Part shown: positions 31,875-40,414 of the stretch, piece after piece | Position numbering within the stretch: the first letter of the stretch is position 1 | How the letters are laid out: every line of letters begins with the position of its first letter | NCBI RefSeq assembly: GCF_009363715.1 | Contig: NZ_CP045404.1 | Coordinates: 62,001-126,000 of the forward strand | DNA from: Roseovarius sp. THAF9 | GTDB taxonomy: Bacteria; Pseudomonadota; Alphaproteobacteria; Rhodobacterales; Rhodobacteraceae | DNA: 64,000 nucleotides | Direction: 5' to 3' | Translations under genes and position numbers: made by a program | The notes under the pieces: model-generated | Databases searched by the model: none | Told to the model about the DNA's origin: nothing | The model's input: the letters and a program-made list of their open reading frames with translations, nothing else

Positions 31875-33923
31875 TTACTGGCGACCTTCGCGGAGCCAGC
31901 CGCCGACGATGAGGCCCGCGGCCAGCAGGAGGACCAGCCAGGCTGGCAGGAGCGGTGTCTGCGTTACCGAACGGGTCTGGTAGGCGTTGCGATCCAGAAG
32001 GCCGATCCAGCCGCGGCCCGACATGGCGCGGCCTTCGCGTACGGTGCGCACGCGGGGCGGGCCGTCGGCCAGCGGGTGGATGCCGCCGCCGGTCCCGGTA
32101 ATGTAGGGGGCCAGTGTTTCGGTGTCCGCGATGGTATTCTCGAATTCTACCGGCGAGGCGGGGCCGAGGCCGATGACGGCTGTGTGCTCGCCGTTTTCCA
32201 GCCGGTACAGGCCGATGGTGGGGCCATCGAAGATCGCCTCGAACCGGCCTGGGGAGACTTCTTCCAGCTCCATCTCGATCTGTTCGTCTGTGGGGGTGGT
32301 AATGGTGACCGGACCGACGGTATCTTCGAGCGAGCGGCGGATGATGCGCATCTGCTGGCCGGTGGCCTCGGCCCAGAGCGCCTCTTCCTCCAGTTCCGGT
32401 TCCTTCATCATCCAGTGGGCGAGGCGGCGCAGCAGTTCCAGTTGCGGCCCGCCGCCCTCGAAGCCGCGGTTCCAGAGCCAGGCGTGGTCGGACGCCAGCA
32501 GCGCCACGCGGCCTTCGCCGACGCGGTCGAGGGTCAGCAGGGGGCGGTCGCCGACGCCGGTCATGACGGTGTCGCCGGAAGTTTCCTCGACCTCGATCTG
32601 GCGCATCCAGCGGCCCCATTCGCCGCCGAACTCCTGCTCCAACCCCGAGGTGACCGGGTGGCGCTGGCCCAGATCGGTGATCGAGGGGCTGTAGCGTTCC
32701 TCGAGCACGCGGGCGGTGGGGCGGCCGGGCAGGATGGCTTCGAGCGGGGTGCGGTAGAGGCTGTCGGCGGCGGCGTAATCGGGGCCTGCCGCGATCAGGA
32801 CCGCGCCGCCGCCTTCGACGTAACTGCGCACGTTGTCGAGATAGAGCGAGGGCAGGATGCCGCGACGCTTGTAGCGGTCGAAGATGATGAGGTCGAAATC
32901 CTCGATCTTTTCTAGGAAGAGCTCGCGGGTGGGGAAGGCGATGAGGGACAGCTCGCGGATTGGTACGCCGTCCTGTTTTTCCGGAGGACGCAGGATGGTG
33001 AAGTGGACGAGGTCGACCGAGCTGTCGGATTTCAGAAGGTTGCGCCAGGTGCGCCCCCCGGCGTGGGGCTCGCCCGAGACGAGCAGCACGCTGAGCCGGT
33101 CGCGCACGCCGTTGATCTGGACGAGCGCGGTGTTGTTTCGGTCGGTCAGTTCGCCGTCCACCGGCGGGGTGGAGAATTGCAGCACGTTGCGGCCGCCATG
33201 GGGCAGGCGCAGGGGCAGGTCGATATCCTCACCCAGGGGAACGTTGAAGCGCTGCGGTTCCTCGCCGTCGACCGAGACGTCGACTGGGACTGTCGTGGTG
33301 CCTTCGGGCGCGGCACCGTCATCGGTGATGCGCAGGGTCATCTGGATTTCCTCGCCCAGGATGGCGAAGGCGGGGGCGTTTTCGACCACCAGTTTACGGT
33401 CCCAATCGTCTTCGCGCCCGGTGTGCAACAGGTGGATGGGCGCGGGCATGTCGGGGGCGCGGTCGAGGTCGTGCAGGCGGCCGTCGGACATGAGGATCGC
33501 GCCGGCGATGCGGGCGCGGGGTTCTTCGGCCAGCGCCTCTGACAAGGCGGTCATAAGCTGGGTGCCGGTATTGTCGGCGCCGTCGGGGACGGTGATGCGG
33601 CGCAACTCGGTGTTGTCGCGCGCGGTGATGCGGGCGGCGAGGTCGTCGGCGGTGGTTTCCGTGAGGGACGCGCGGTCGCCAAGGGTCTGGCTGGCGCTTT
33701 CATCCTCGATCATCAGGACGATGTCGGAGAGCGGTTCACGGTCTTCCGCCTGGTAGACAGGACCGAGGAGCGCGGCGAGAACCACCAGACCGGCAAGCGC
33801 GCGGAACGGCCACCCGGAGAGGCCGCGCCAGATGGCGAGCGCAGTGCCGGCCATCATCATGCCGGCGAGTGCCGCGATGAGCCACGGATTGAGGAGAGGT
33901 TCGAAGACGATGCTGCCGGTCAT
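31875..33923 (-). CDS. Large membrane protein of the MoxR operon, glutamine-amidotransferase-like fold
   Basis: A 682-residue protein with two N-terminal helices (about residues 13-30 and 38-55), a long extracytoplasmic region, and a C-terminal helix (LPAWLVLLLAAGLIVGGWL). The body contains IVLMIEDESASQTLGDRASLTE, reminiscent of a degenerate VWA domain, and a class-I-glutaminase-like segment (YVEGGGAVLIAAGPDYA, VALLASDHAWLWNRGF), without an obvious catalytic Cys/His pair. It is last in a four-gene operon with MoxR, DUF58 and DUF4159 proteins (4-bp overlaps throughout), likely a chaperone and metal-insertion or envelope-stress system. The precise role is unknown. Confidence 0.75.
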   Translation of the reverse strand: MTGSIVFEPLLNPWLIAALAGMMMAGTALAIWRGLSGWPFRALAGLVVLAALLGPVYQAEDREPLSDIVLMIEDESASQTLGDRASLTETTADDLAARITARDNTELRRITVPDGADNTGTQLMTALSEALAEEPRARIAGAILMSDGRLHDLDRAPDMPAPIHLLHTGREDDWDRKLVVENAPAFAILGEEIQMTLRITDDGAAPEGTTTVPVDVSVDGEEPQRFNVPLGEDIDLPLRLPHGGRNVLQFSTPPVDGELTDRNNTALVQINGVRDRLSVLLVSGEPHAGGRTWRNLLKSDSSVDLVHFTILRPPEKQDGVPIRELSLIAFPTRELFLEKIEDFDLIIFDRYKRRGILPSLYLDNVRSYVEGGGAVLIAAGPDYAAADSLYRTPLEAILPGRPTARVLEERYSPSITDLGQRHPVTSGLEQEFGGEWGRWMRQIEVEETSGDTVMTGVGDRPLLTLDRVGEGRVALLASDHAWLWNRGFEGGGPQLELLRRLAHWMMKEPELEEEALWAEATGQQMRIIRRSLEDTVGPVTITTPTDEQIEMELEEVSPGRFEAIFDGPTIGLYRLENGEHTAVIGLGPASPVEFENTIADTETLAPYITGTGGGIHPLADGPPRVRTVREGRAMSGRGWIGLLDRNAYQTRSVTQTPLLPAWLVLLLAAGLIVGGWLREGRQ

Positions 33924-36694
33924 TGGCCAAGCCTGTCGAGAAGAGCGGGCACGTGCACCTGGTCGGATTTGTAGTTTCCGGTCAATACGTGCATCACAAG
34001 GTTGACGCCGAAGCGGTAGGCCAGCTCGCGCTGGCGTTCGCCGGCAAAGCCGCGGCCCACCGGGAACATCGGATTGCCGCGGTCGTCCATGGCCCAGGCG
34101 GCGGACCAGTCATTGCCGCCGATGACCACAGGCGTGACGTTGTCGTTGAGGTTGCGGAAGGGCATGCCCTCGACCTGTTCGGCGTCGGGGGGCGCGGATT
34201 CGACCCAGACGGAGCGGCCGGTGTGGCGGCCCGGGAAGTCCTGCAGCAGGTAGAAGGTGCGCGTGAGCACGTGGTCCTCGGGGATGGGCTCCAGCGGGGG
34301 GATGTCGAGCGGGCGTGCGAGGCGTTGCAGCTTGCGGCCCGCCGGAGAGGAGGCGCCGAAGCCCGCAACATTGGCGTCGCGCGTGTCGAAGAGGATCATT
34401 CCGCCGGTGCGCAGGTATTCGTTGAGCTTGACGTAGGCTTCCCCGGACGGGATTGGCTGATCGGGGGATATGGGCCAGTAGAGAAACGGATAGACCGAAA
34501 GGTCGTCGGTTTCGAGGTTCACGGCGACGGGGTCTGCCGGTTCTACGGACGTGCGGAAGAACAGGGTTTCGCCCAAGCCGCGCAGGCCCGCCTGGGCGGC
34601 ATTGTCGAGGCTGCGGTCGCCGGTGATGACGTGGCCAAGCACGACCTCGGACGCGGCCATGAGGGCCTTCTCGTCGGCCTCGGTCATGCTGCTGTCCTGA
34701 GCGTCGGCCATTTGGGGGCTGAGCAGAAGCGCCAGAAGAAGCGCGGACATCGTGGCGCGGGCGGGCATCAGTCGGCCCGAGAGGCCCAGCGAGGCCAGGA
34801 TGTCGGCCATCAGGATCAAGAGCGCCCCGGCGAGGAACCAGCCGCCGAGCGCGGCCTCGGGCAGGCGGTCGAGGCCCAGGACGGGCAGGTCGGCGGGCCA
34901 GCTGACTGGGGTGAGCGTGGTGTCCGAGGGCAGGACGTTGAGCGCGAGCCGCCGGTCCGGGCCATCGTAAAGGCCGGGGCGGAAATCGGGGCCGGGAACA
35001 TCCTCGACAAAGCGGGTGCCGTCGACGCCGGGCAGGGTGCCGGCATCTTCCAGGATGCCGGAGCCGGAAAGGACCTGCACGGGCTGCCAGGTGGTGCCTT
35101 CAAGTTCGGCCAGGTCGGGCAAGGCGAGGCTGGAGGATATCGCCAGCCGTTCGAGCATCTGCACGAAGAGGCCCGACAGCGGCAGGGTGGACCACTCGGC
35201 GTTGGCGGTGACGTGAAAGAGGACGACCTGCCCCTGTCCGATGCGTTTGCGGGTGACAAGCGGCGTGCCGTCGCTGAGCTGGGCGATGACGCGGTCGGCC
35301 AGCGTGGGGTCGGGCTGGGCCATCACCTGGGCGGTGACGGTGACGTCGGATGGCACGTCGAGTCCGAAAAACGGGCTCGATTCGGGGAAGGGGGCGAGTT
35401 CCTTGGGTTCGCCCCAACTCATGGCGCCGCCGACGGAGCGGCCCCCGGCGCGCAGGCGGACGGGCATCAGCGGGGCCTCGTCACTGCGCGAGACGTCCGA
35501 GGCGGCGAGACGCGGCCCGGCGAACCGCAGAAGCATGCCGCCGCGATCGGTCCAGTCGAGCAGATCGGCCTGTTCAGCGCCCGAGAGCGTGGCAACATCG
35601 GCCAGCACGACCACATCGGGGTTGGCGGGCAGCACGTCGCTGAGGCTGCCGTCGAGCAGGTCGGCGGTGGGTTCGAGCGCCTGTTCGAGATAGTGGAGCG
35701 GCGACAGGAGTTCGAGGCCCTCGCGGTCTTCGCGGCCTGCGATGAGCGCGACCTCGCGGCGCTTGAGGCTGTCGTCGGTCAGGGTGACGGCGCCGGCATG
35801 GGACTGGCCTGCGATTTCGAACCGGGTGAGGCGGGCGCGGAGTTCGGCGGGCAGGGAGAGAAGCGTCGTGGCCTCTTTTGCGCTGGCCTCGAACGTCATG
35901 TCCTGCGTCGCCAGAAGACGCTGGGCGCCGGCAGGGTCGCGGCCATGCGCCTCGACCGTGATGTCGCGGGCGGGGCCGGGATTGGCGCGTAGGGCGGTGA
36001 GGCGCAGGGCGTCGTCCTCGACCACAGCAGGGGTCAGCGCGTAGATTGGCACGGCGCTTTCGTGGATGGTGACGCGGCCCCGATCCTGAAGCGCGTCGAG
36101 CAGGGTTTGCCGCCCGTCGCGGGCGAGACCGTCGGAGAACCAGCGGGTTTCGAAATCCTCTTCGCCGAGCAGGGTGGCGGCGTCCTCGTAGTCGGAGGGC
36201 TGCGGGGACCACGCCGCGGGGGCGAGGCCGGTCAGGCGGGTGCGCCACGTCTCGGCGGACTGGAAGACCGGCGCCTGGGGGTCCGAAAGTTGCAGGATGC
36301 CGACTGGGCGGGCGTTGCGCCCGGCCTCGGCCAGCAGGGAATCGAGCAGGTCTTCCTGCGCGGGCCAGTCGCGGGCGCTGGCCCAGCTGGAATCGAGCAC
36401 GATCAACATGGGGCCGGTGCGGTTGGCCTGGGTCTGGTCCTGCGGGTTGAGGATGGGACCGGCGAGGCCGATGATGACGGCGGCGACGGCCAGCATCCGC
36501 AAGAGCAGCAGCCACCAGGGCGTGCGGTCCGACACGCTGTCGTCATCGCGCAGACCCAAGAGAAGCGCCACGCCGGGAAAGCGGCGGCGGATGGGCGCGG
36601 GCGGCACGGCGCGCAGGATCAGCCACAGGATGGGCAACGCGGCCAGCGCCACTAGAAGCCAGGGCGCGGCGAAACCGATGGGGCCGATGGTCAT
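33920..36694 (-). CDS. BatA-N and DUF4159 domain membrane protein
   Basis: A 924-residue protein. The N-terminus carries the BatA-type two-helix domain (IGFAAPWLLVALAALPILW and a second helix near residue 65). The middle is a large extracytoplasmic region. Helices reappear near residues 640-685, and the C-terminal 200 residues match the DUF4159 pattern (FLYWPISPDQPIPSGEAYVKL, GGMILFDTRDANVAG). It overlaps its neighbours by four bases on both sides. In Bat/MoxR operons such proteins act with the MoxR ATPase and DUF58 protein, often in stress tolerance, but no substrate is established here. Confidence 0.8.
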   Translation of the reverse strand: MTIGPIGFAAPWLLVALAALPILWLILRAVPPAPIRRRFPGVALLLGLRDDDSVSDRTPWWLLLLRMLAVAAVIIGLAGPILNPQDQTQANRTGPMLIVLDSSWASARDWPAQEDLLDSLLAEAGRNARPVGILQLSDPQAPVFQSAETWRTRLTGLAPAAWSPQPSDYEDAATLLGEEDFETRWFSDGLARDGRQTLLDALQDRGRVTIHESAVPIYALTPAVVEDDALRLTALRANPGPARDITVEAHGRDPAGAQRLLATQDMTFEASAKEATTLLSLPAELRARLTRFEIAGQSHAGAVTLTDDSLKRREVALIAGREDREGLELLSPLHYLEQALEPTADLLDGSLSDVLPANPDVVVLADVATLSGAEQADLLDWTDRGGMLLRFAGPRLAASDVSRSDEAPLMPVRLRAGGRSVGGAMSWGEPKELAPFPESSPFFGLDVPSDVTVTAQVMAQPDPTLADRVIAQLSDGTPLVTRKRIGQGQVVLFHVTANAEWSTLPLSGLFVQMLERLAISSSLALPDLAELEGTTWQPVQVLSGSGILEDAGTLPGVDGTRFVEDVPGPDFRPGLYDGPDRRLALNVLPSDTTLTPVSWPADLPVLGLDRLPEAALGGWFLAGALLILMADILASLGLSGRLMPARATMSALLLALLLSPQMADAQDSSMTEADEKALMAASEVVLGHVITGDRSLDNAAQAGLRGLGETLFFRTSVEPADPVAVNLETDDLSVYPFLYWPISPDQPIPSGEAYVKLNEYLRTGGMILFDTRDANVAGFGASSPAGRKLQRLARPLDIPPLEPIPEDHVLTRTFYLLQDFPGRHTGRSVWVESAPPDAEQVEGMPFRNLNDNVTPVVIGGNDWSAAWAMDDRGNPMFPVGRGFAGERQRELAYRFGVNLVMHVLTGNYKSDQVHVPALLDRLGQ

Positions 36695-37569
36695 CGTCCG
36701 TGCCCCCCGTCGAACGCGTTATAGAGCCACAGGAGCGCGGATTGCGCGGAGTCCGATGTGTGATGCGTGCCGTAGAGCCAGCCGGTGGTTGCGCAGAGCT
36801 GGCGCAGGTCATCCTTGCGGGCGGCGAGGCGTTCAAGATAGCGGTCGCGCAGTTCCGACGCCTTAAGGGTTTCGTGCACCATCGTGCCGCCGACCGACTC
36901 AAAGATGGTCCTGCCGCGATAGGGAAAGCTCTCCTCGGCCGGGTCGAGGATCTGGTAGAGGACGCCGCGCACTCCGCGGTCGGCGGCGGCGGTCAGCGCA
37001 TTGCGCACCGGGTCGAGGTCGCCAAGGAAGTCTGACAGGAACAGCGCGCGCCCGTGCGATAGCATGCCGGTGGTCTGGGGCGCGCCGTAATCGTCGGGAC
37101 CGTCCTGGCCGAGCGCCATGGCAAGGCGCTCGATCTGGGCGTCGCCGCGACGGGGGGGCAGGTCGGCGCCGGAAAGCCCGACACGCTCGCCCGCGCGATT
37201 GAGCAGAATGGCGATGGCCAGTGATAGAAGGCGGGCGCGGTCGGCCTTTTGCGGCAGGGTATCGTCGGAGGCAAAGCGCATGGAGGCGGCGCCGTCGACC
37301 CAGAGCGTGACGCTTTGGGCAATTTGCCATTCGCGCTGCCGCAGGAATTGCGTGTCCGAGCGGGCCGAGCGGCGCCAGTCGATGTGGCGCAGTTCATCCC
37401 CGGCCTGCACCGGGCGGTATTGCCAGAAATCGTCGCCCATGCCCGCGCGGCGGCGGCCATGCTCGCCCAGCAGGACAGTCCCCGCCAAATGCTCTGCCCG
37501 GGCCAGAAGCGCGGGAAAGCGGGCGGCCTCGGCTTCGGACCGGGCGCGGAGAGGGGCGATTTGGGTCAA
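36691..37569 (-). CDS. DUF58 domain protein
   Basis: A 292-residue protein with the DUF58 signature: GEHGRRRAGMGDDFWQYRPVQAGDELRHIDWRRSARSD at residues 33-72 and a VWA-like remainder (VTLWVDGAASMRFASDD, ALFLSDFLGDLD). DUF58 proteins accompany MoxR ATPases and are thought to be their partners. The start overlaps the moxR stop by four bases. No membrane helices are evident in this copy, which has only the soluble C-terminal part of longer DUF58 proteins. Confidence 0.88.
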   Translation of the reverse strand: MTQIAPLRARSEAEAARFPALLARAEHLAGTVLLGEHGRRRAGMGDDFWQYRPVQAGDELRHIDWRRSARSDTQFLRQREWQIAQSVTLWVDGAASMRFASDDTLPQKADRARLLSLAIAILLNRAGERVGLSGADLPPRRGDAQIERLAMALGQDGPDDYGAPQTTGMLSHGRALFLSDFLGDLDPVRNALTAAADRGVRGVLYQILDPAEESFPYRGRTIFESVGGTMVHETLKASELRDRYLERLAARKDDLRQLCATTGWLYGTHHTSDSAQSALLWLYNAFDGGHGR

Positions 37570-38573
37570 GCGGCGGCCTCGGTCCTCGTCACTTGGGCGA
37601 CGGTGGCGGCGATGAGATCGTCGAGGTTTTCACCGCGGGCGCGTGCGGCGAAGTTGAGCGCCATGCGGTGGGTCAGGACAGGCTGCGCCATGGCGGCGAT
37701 ATCGTCGGAATCGGGGGCCAGCCGGCCCTGGATCATGGCGCGGGCGCGGACGGTCAGCATCAGCGCCTGCGCGGCACGCGGGCCGGGACCCCAGGCGACG
37801 TTTTCGCGCACCGTTTCAGAAGAGGTGGCGTCGTCGGGGCGGAAGGCGCGCACGAGATCGATGATCTGTTCCATCACGGCCTCGCCAACCGGCATCCGGC
37901 GCAGGAGGGTCTGCGCAGCGATGAGGTCCTCGGCGGTGAAGACCTGGTGCGCTTCTTCCTCGGCCACGCCGGTGGTGGCGAGCAGGATCGCACGCTCGGT
38001 GTCGCGGTCGGGATGGGGCACGTCGATCTGCACGAGGAAGCGGTCAAGCTGGGCCTCGGGCAGAGGGTAGGTGCCTTCCTGTTCAATCGGGTTCTGGGTG
38101 GCCAGCACGTGGAACGGCGGGGTCAGCGGGCGGTCTTCGCCGGCGACTGAGACCTGCCGTTCCTGCATGGCCTGCAGAAGCGCAGATTGCGTCCGGGGGC
38201 TGGCGCGGTTGATCTCATCGGCCATCAAAAGTTGGCAGAAGATCGGGCCGGGAATGAACTTGAACGCGCGGGTGCCGTCAGCACCGGTTTCCAGAACCTC
38301 GGAGCCCAGAATGTCGGCGGGCATCAGGTCGGGCGTGAACTGAACCCGGTTCGATTCGAGCCCCATGACGATGCTGAGTGTTTCGACCAGCCGGGTCTTG
38401 CCCAGACCGGGCAGACCCACCAACAATCCGTGGCCACCACAGAGCAGCGCCGAGAGCGACAGGTCGACGACCCGTTCCTGCCCGATGAAGCGGCGGGTGA
38501 TCGAGGCGCGGGCCTGGGCCAGCTTGTCTTCGAGGGCTTCGATCCCGGCCAGCAGGTCGGCGTCGTCGGTCAT
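37566..38573 (-). CDS. MoxR family AAA ATPase
   Basis: A 335-residue AAA+ ATPase. Walker A is GLPGLGKTRLVETL, Walker B is LLMADEINRASPRTQSALL, sensor 1 is VLATQNPIEQEGTYPLPEAQLDRF, and the C-terminal lid follows. MoxR ATPases act as chaperones that remodel or metallate partner proteins with VWA domains. It is the first gene of the minus-strand operon MoxR-DUF58-DUF4159-membrane protein and is divergent from the DUF1285 gene, with 57 bp between the start codons, so their promoters overlap. Confidence 0.93.
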   Translation of the reverse strand: MTDDADLLAGIEALEDKLAQARASITRRFIGQERVVDLSLSALLCGGHGLLVGLPGLGKTRLVETLSIVMGLESNRVQFTPDLMPADILGSEVLETGADGTRAFKFIPGPIFCQLLMADEINRASPRTQSALLQAMQERQVSVAGEDRPLTPPFHVLATQNPIEQEGTYPLPEAQLDRFLVQIDVPHPDRDTERAILLATTGVAEEEAHQVFTAEDLIAAQTLLRRMPVGEAVMEQIIDLVRAFRPDDATSSETVRENVAWGPGPRAAQALMLTVRARAMIQGRLAPDSDDIAAMAQPVLTHRMALNFAARARGENLDDLIAATVAQVTRTEAAA

Positions 38574-38630
38574 GGCAAAACTCCGGTTTGGGCTATATCG
38601 CTTGGGTAGAGTGTATCGCGCACAAGCAAA

Positions 38631-39224
38631 ATGGCAAAAGCAATGAGCAATAAATCGGTCACAACCCCGTCAGCGGAAAGCCTTGCCGAAACGGCACGCA
38701 GGGAAAGCGGCAAGGGCCTACCGCCTGTGCATTTGTGGGACCCGGAGTTTACTGGCGAGATCGACATGCGGATCGCGAGGGACGGCACGTGGTACCACGA
38801 AGGCACGGTCATCGAGCGCAAGGGGCTGGTGCGGCTGTTCTCGACCATTCTGAAGAAGGAAGGCGACCGCCACTATCTTGTCACGCCGGTGGAAAAGGTC
38901 GGCATCGTGGTGGAGGACGCGCCTTTTGTCGCGGTGGATTTCGAGGCGGAAGGCGAGGGCGCGGCGCAGATGCTGGTCTTCGTGACCAACGTGGGCGATC
39001 ACGTTTTGGCAGGGGCGGACCATGCGATCCGGGTGGAGCGTGACCCCGAGACGGGCGAGCCGTCGCCCTACCTGCATGTGCGGGCAGGGCTGGAGGCTCT
39101 GATCGATCGCAAGTCGTTTTACCGGCTGGTGGATCTGGGTGAGAACGAGGATGGATGGTTCGGCGTCCGGTCGGACGGCGCGTTTTTCCCGATGATCCCG
39201 TCAAGCGAGTTGCCGACCGGATAA
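38631..39224 (+). CDS. DUF1285 domain protein
   Basis: A 197-residue protein. The DUF1285 pattern is clear: LPPVHLWDPEFTGEIDMRI, DGTWYHEGTVIERKGLVRLF, YLVTPVEKVGIVVEDAPF, and a C-terminal YLHVRAGLEALIDRKSFYRL. It is a soluble two-domain protein of unknown biochemical role, often found next to MoxR genes in alphaproteobacteria, as here. No good Shine-Dalgarno precedes the ATG at 38631; ATG codons at 38631 and 38643 are both possible. Confidence 0.88.
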   Translation: MAKAMSNKSVTTPSAESLAETARRESGKGLPPVHLWDPEFTGEIDMRIARDGTWYHEGTVIERKGLVRLFSTILKKEGDRHYLVTPVEKVGIVVEDAPFVAVDFEAEGEGAAQMLVFVTNVGDHVLAGADHAIRVERDPETGEPSPYLHVRAGLEALIDRKSFYRLVDLGENEDGWFGVRSDGAFFPMIPSSELPTG

Positions 39225-39233
39225 GCGTAGCCG

Positions 39234-39821
39234 CTATTCTGAGCGCCGGAACGGTGTGGGGCGCCGGTTTGAAGCGGCGCTGTCTACCACATCCTGGATA
39301 CGCTTTTCACGGGTTGGCGCGGTTTTTGCAGTCTTGATCCATTCGAGCGTGCCGCGTTGGACGCTGCGCGGCCAGTCATCCCATACCGCGACCAGATCGC
39401 CCAAGGCGCGGGTCAGGTCGTCCGGGCGTTCGAGACGGTCGACGTCGTCGAGGAAGGTCCACATGCCTGTCTCTTTCGCGGCGGTAACGAGCGCCTCTCC
39501 GGCGGGTTGAAGACGGCCGGCGGCGCGCAAGGCCCTGATCTTGGCCTTGTTCACGGCGGACCAGGCAGAACGAGGGTTGCGCGGTGCGATCAGGAGGCTC
39601 GTGCGGTCGTCATCGATCTTGCGCGGCTGGCTGTCGATCCAGCCCCAGCAGAGCAGTTCGGAGACAATATCGTCATAGGCCAGGTAATGCGCGGTGTGCT
39701 TGCGAAAGGTGACGAGCCAGACCGACGGCGAACCGTCGTGATTGGCCGCGAGCCAGCCGTGCAGGTCGTCGAGTGACCTGACCTCGACCCGTTTTGCGGT
39801 GTCTGCTGCGCGTTTGGCCAT
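39234..39821 (-). CDS. YdeI/OmpD-associated family protein
   Basis: A 195-residue protein with the YdeI pattern: VEVRSLDDLHGWLAANHDGS, ELLCWGWIDSQPRKIDDDR, and FLDDVDRLERPDDLTRAL followed by RSVQRGTLEWIKTAKTAPTREKR. Members are implicated in bacteriocin or antimicrobial-peptide protection, with little mechanistic knowledge. I chose the ATG at 39821, which begins MAKRAADTAKR; an upstream extension to 39893 would overlap a terminator. It is convergent with the DUF1285 gene. Confidence 0.85.
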   Translation of the reverse strand: MAKRAADTAKRVEVRSLDDLHGWLAANHDGSPSVWLVTFRKHTAHYLAYDDIVSELLCWGWIDSQPRKIDDDRTSLLIAPRNPRSAWSAVNKAKIRALRAAGRLQPAGEALVTAAKETGMWTFLDDVDRLERPDDLTRALGDLVAVWDDWPRSVQRGTLEWIKTAKTAPTREKRIQDVVDSAASNRRPTPFRRSE

Positions 39822-39869
39822 GATGCAGTCTGATACGTTGCACGGACGGGAACGGATGATTGCAGGCAC

Positions 39870-39897
39870 AAAAAAACCCGATGCGTAGGGCATCAGG
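39870..39897 (-). terminator. Rho-independent terminator of the small lipoprotein gene
   Basis: On the minus strand CCTGATGC, a five-base loop and GCATCGGG are followed by TTTTTTT. It lies 90 bp after the stop of the 41-codon lipoprotein gene and just upstream of the YdeI start, insulating the two. Confidence 0.85.
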
Positions 39898-39987
39898 CGG
39901 ATCGGCCATCGCGGCCGGGTACGAAGTACCCCGGGTCGAAGCGAGCACTCGAAAGCGCCGTGCCCCGACCCGGGAAAACGTCGAAGA

Positions 39988-40113
39988 TTAGTACTTCGTC
40001 GTTACGGGCTCAGGCTCAACCGGAACCACGACTTCTTCTTGTTGTTGCTGTGCACAGGCGGCCAGGCCGACGGTTGCGATGAGAGCAGCAATCATTGCAG
40101 TTTTGTTTTTCAT
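39988..40113 (-). CDS. Small lipoprotein (41 residues)
   Basis: A short gene encoding a 41-residue precursor. The signal sequence MKNKTAMIAALIATVGLAAC ends in an LAAC lipobox, followed by a glutamine run and an acidic, proline-rich tail ending VTTKY. After processing only 22 residues would remain, attached to a membrane by the lipid on the cysteine. AAGGA lies upstream of the ATG, and a strong terminator follows the gene. Small lipoproteins of this design (entericidin-like in size) are common in roseobacters. The function is unknown. Confidence 0.82.
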   Translation of the reverse strand: MKNKTAMIAALIATVGLAACAQQQQEEVVVPVEPEPVTTKY

Positions 40114-40414
40114 GTGAACAAATTCCTTCCATGTCACGCGCCCGATACTGTGTTTGAACGCGATTTGTTGTCAACACAAGAGCTTGCGTAAAAACGCGAA
40201 TCTCCGGCTGCTATGGCTTCTATGGCAGCATTTTTGTCACGTAAATGCCTTTTTCAGCGGGATTCCGCGATTTTCATAGGGTTTTGCGCTGTTGCAACTG
40301 TGCTACTTTTGCACTTCGTCTGGGAAAAGTCGCTTTTCCGACACGTCAATCAGCCTATCGCGCGGGCGCTCGATTCCGCCCGCCCGGCGTTGGTTCCGCG
40401 CCTTTGGTGGGCGC
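40114..40414. other. 301-bp gap with AT-richer sequence and a possible gene remnant
   Basis: Between the small lipoprotein start and the polA stop the base composition is visibly more AT-rich than the surroundings. A plus-strand frame from the ATG at 40213 reads a hydrophobic helix (IFIGFCAVATVLLLHFVW) and then WEKSLFRHVNQPIARALDS, loosely like the N-terminus of a PAP2-type or similar membrane protein. It then runs antisense into polA and stops at 40506. I judge it more likely a truncated remnant than a gene. The lipoprotein promoter must also lie here. Confidence 0.3.

Noticed and set aside
33923..35992. 689-codon plus-strand open frame opposite the DUF4159 gene
   Set aside because: Glycine/valine/histidine-rich shadow product without family features; the minus strand has a coherent operon with 4-bp overlaps.
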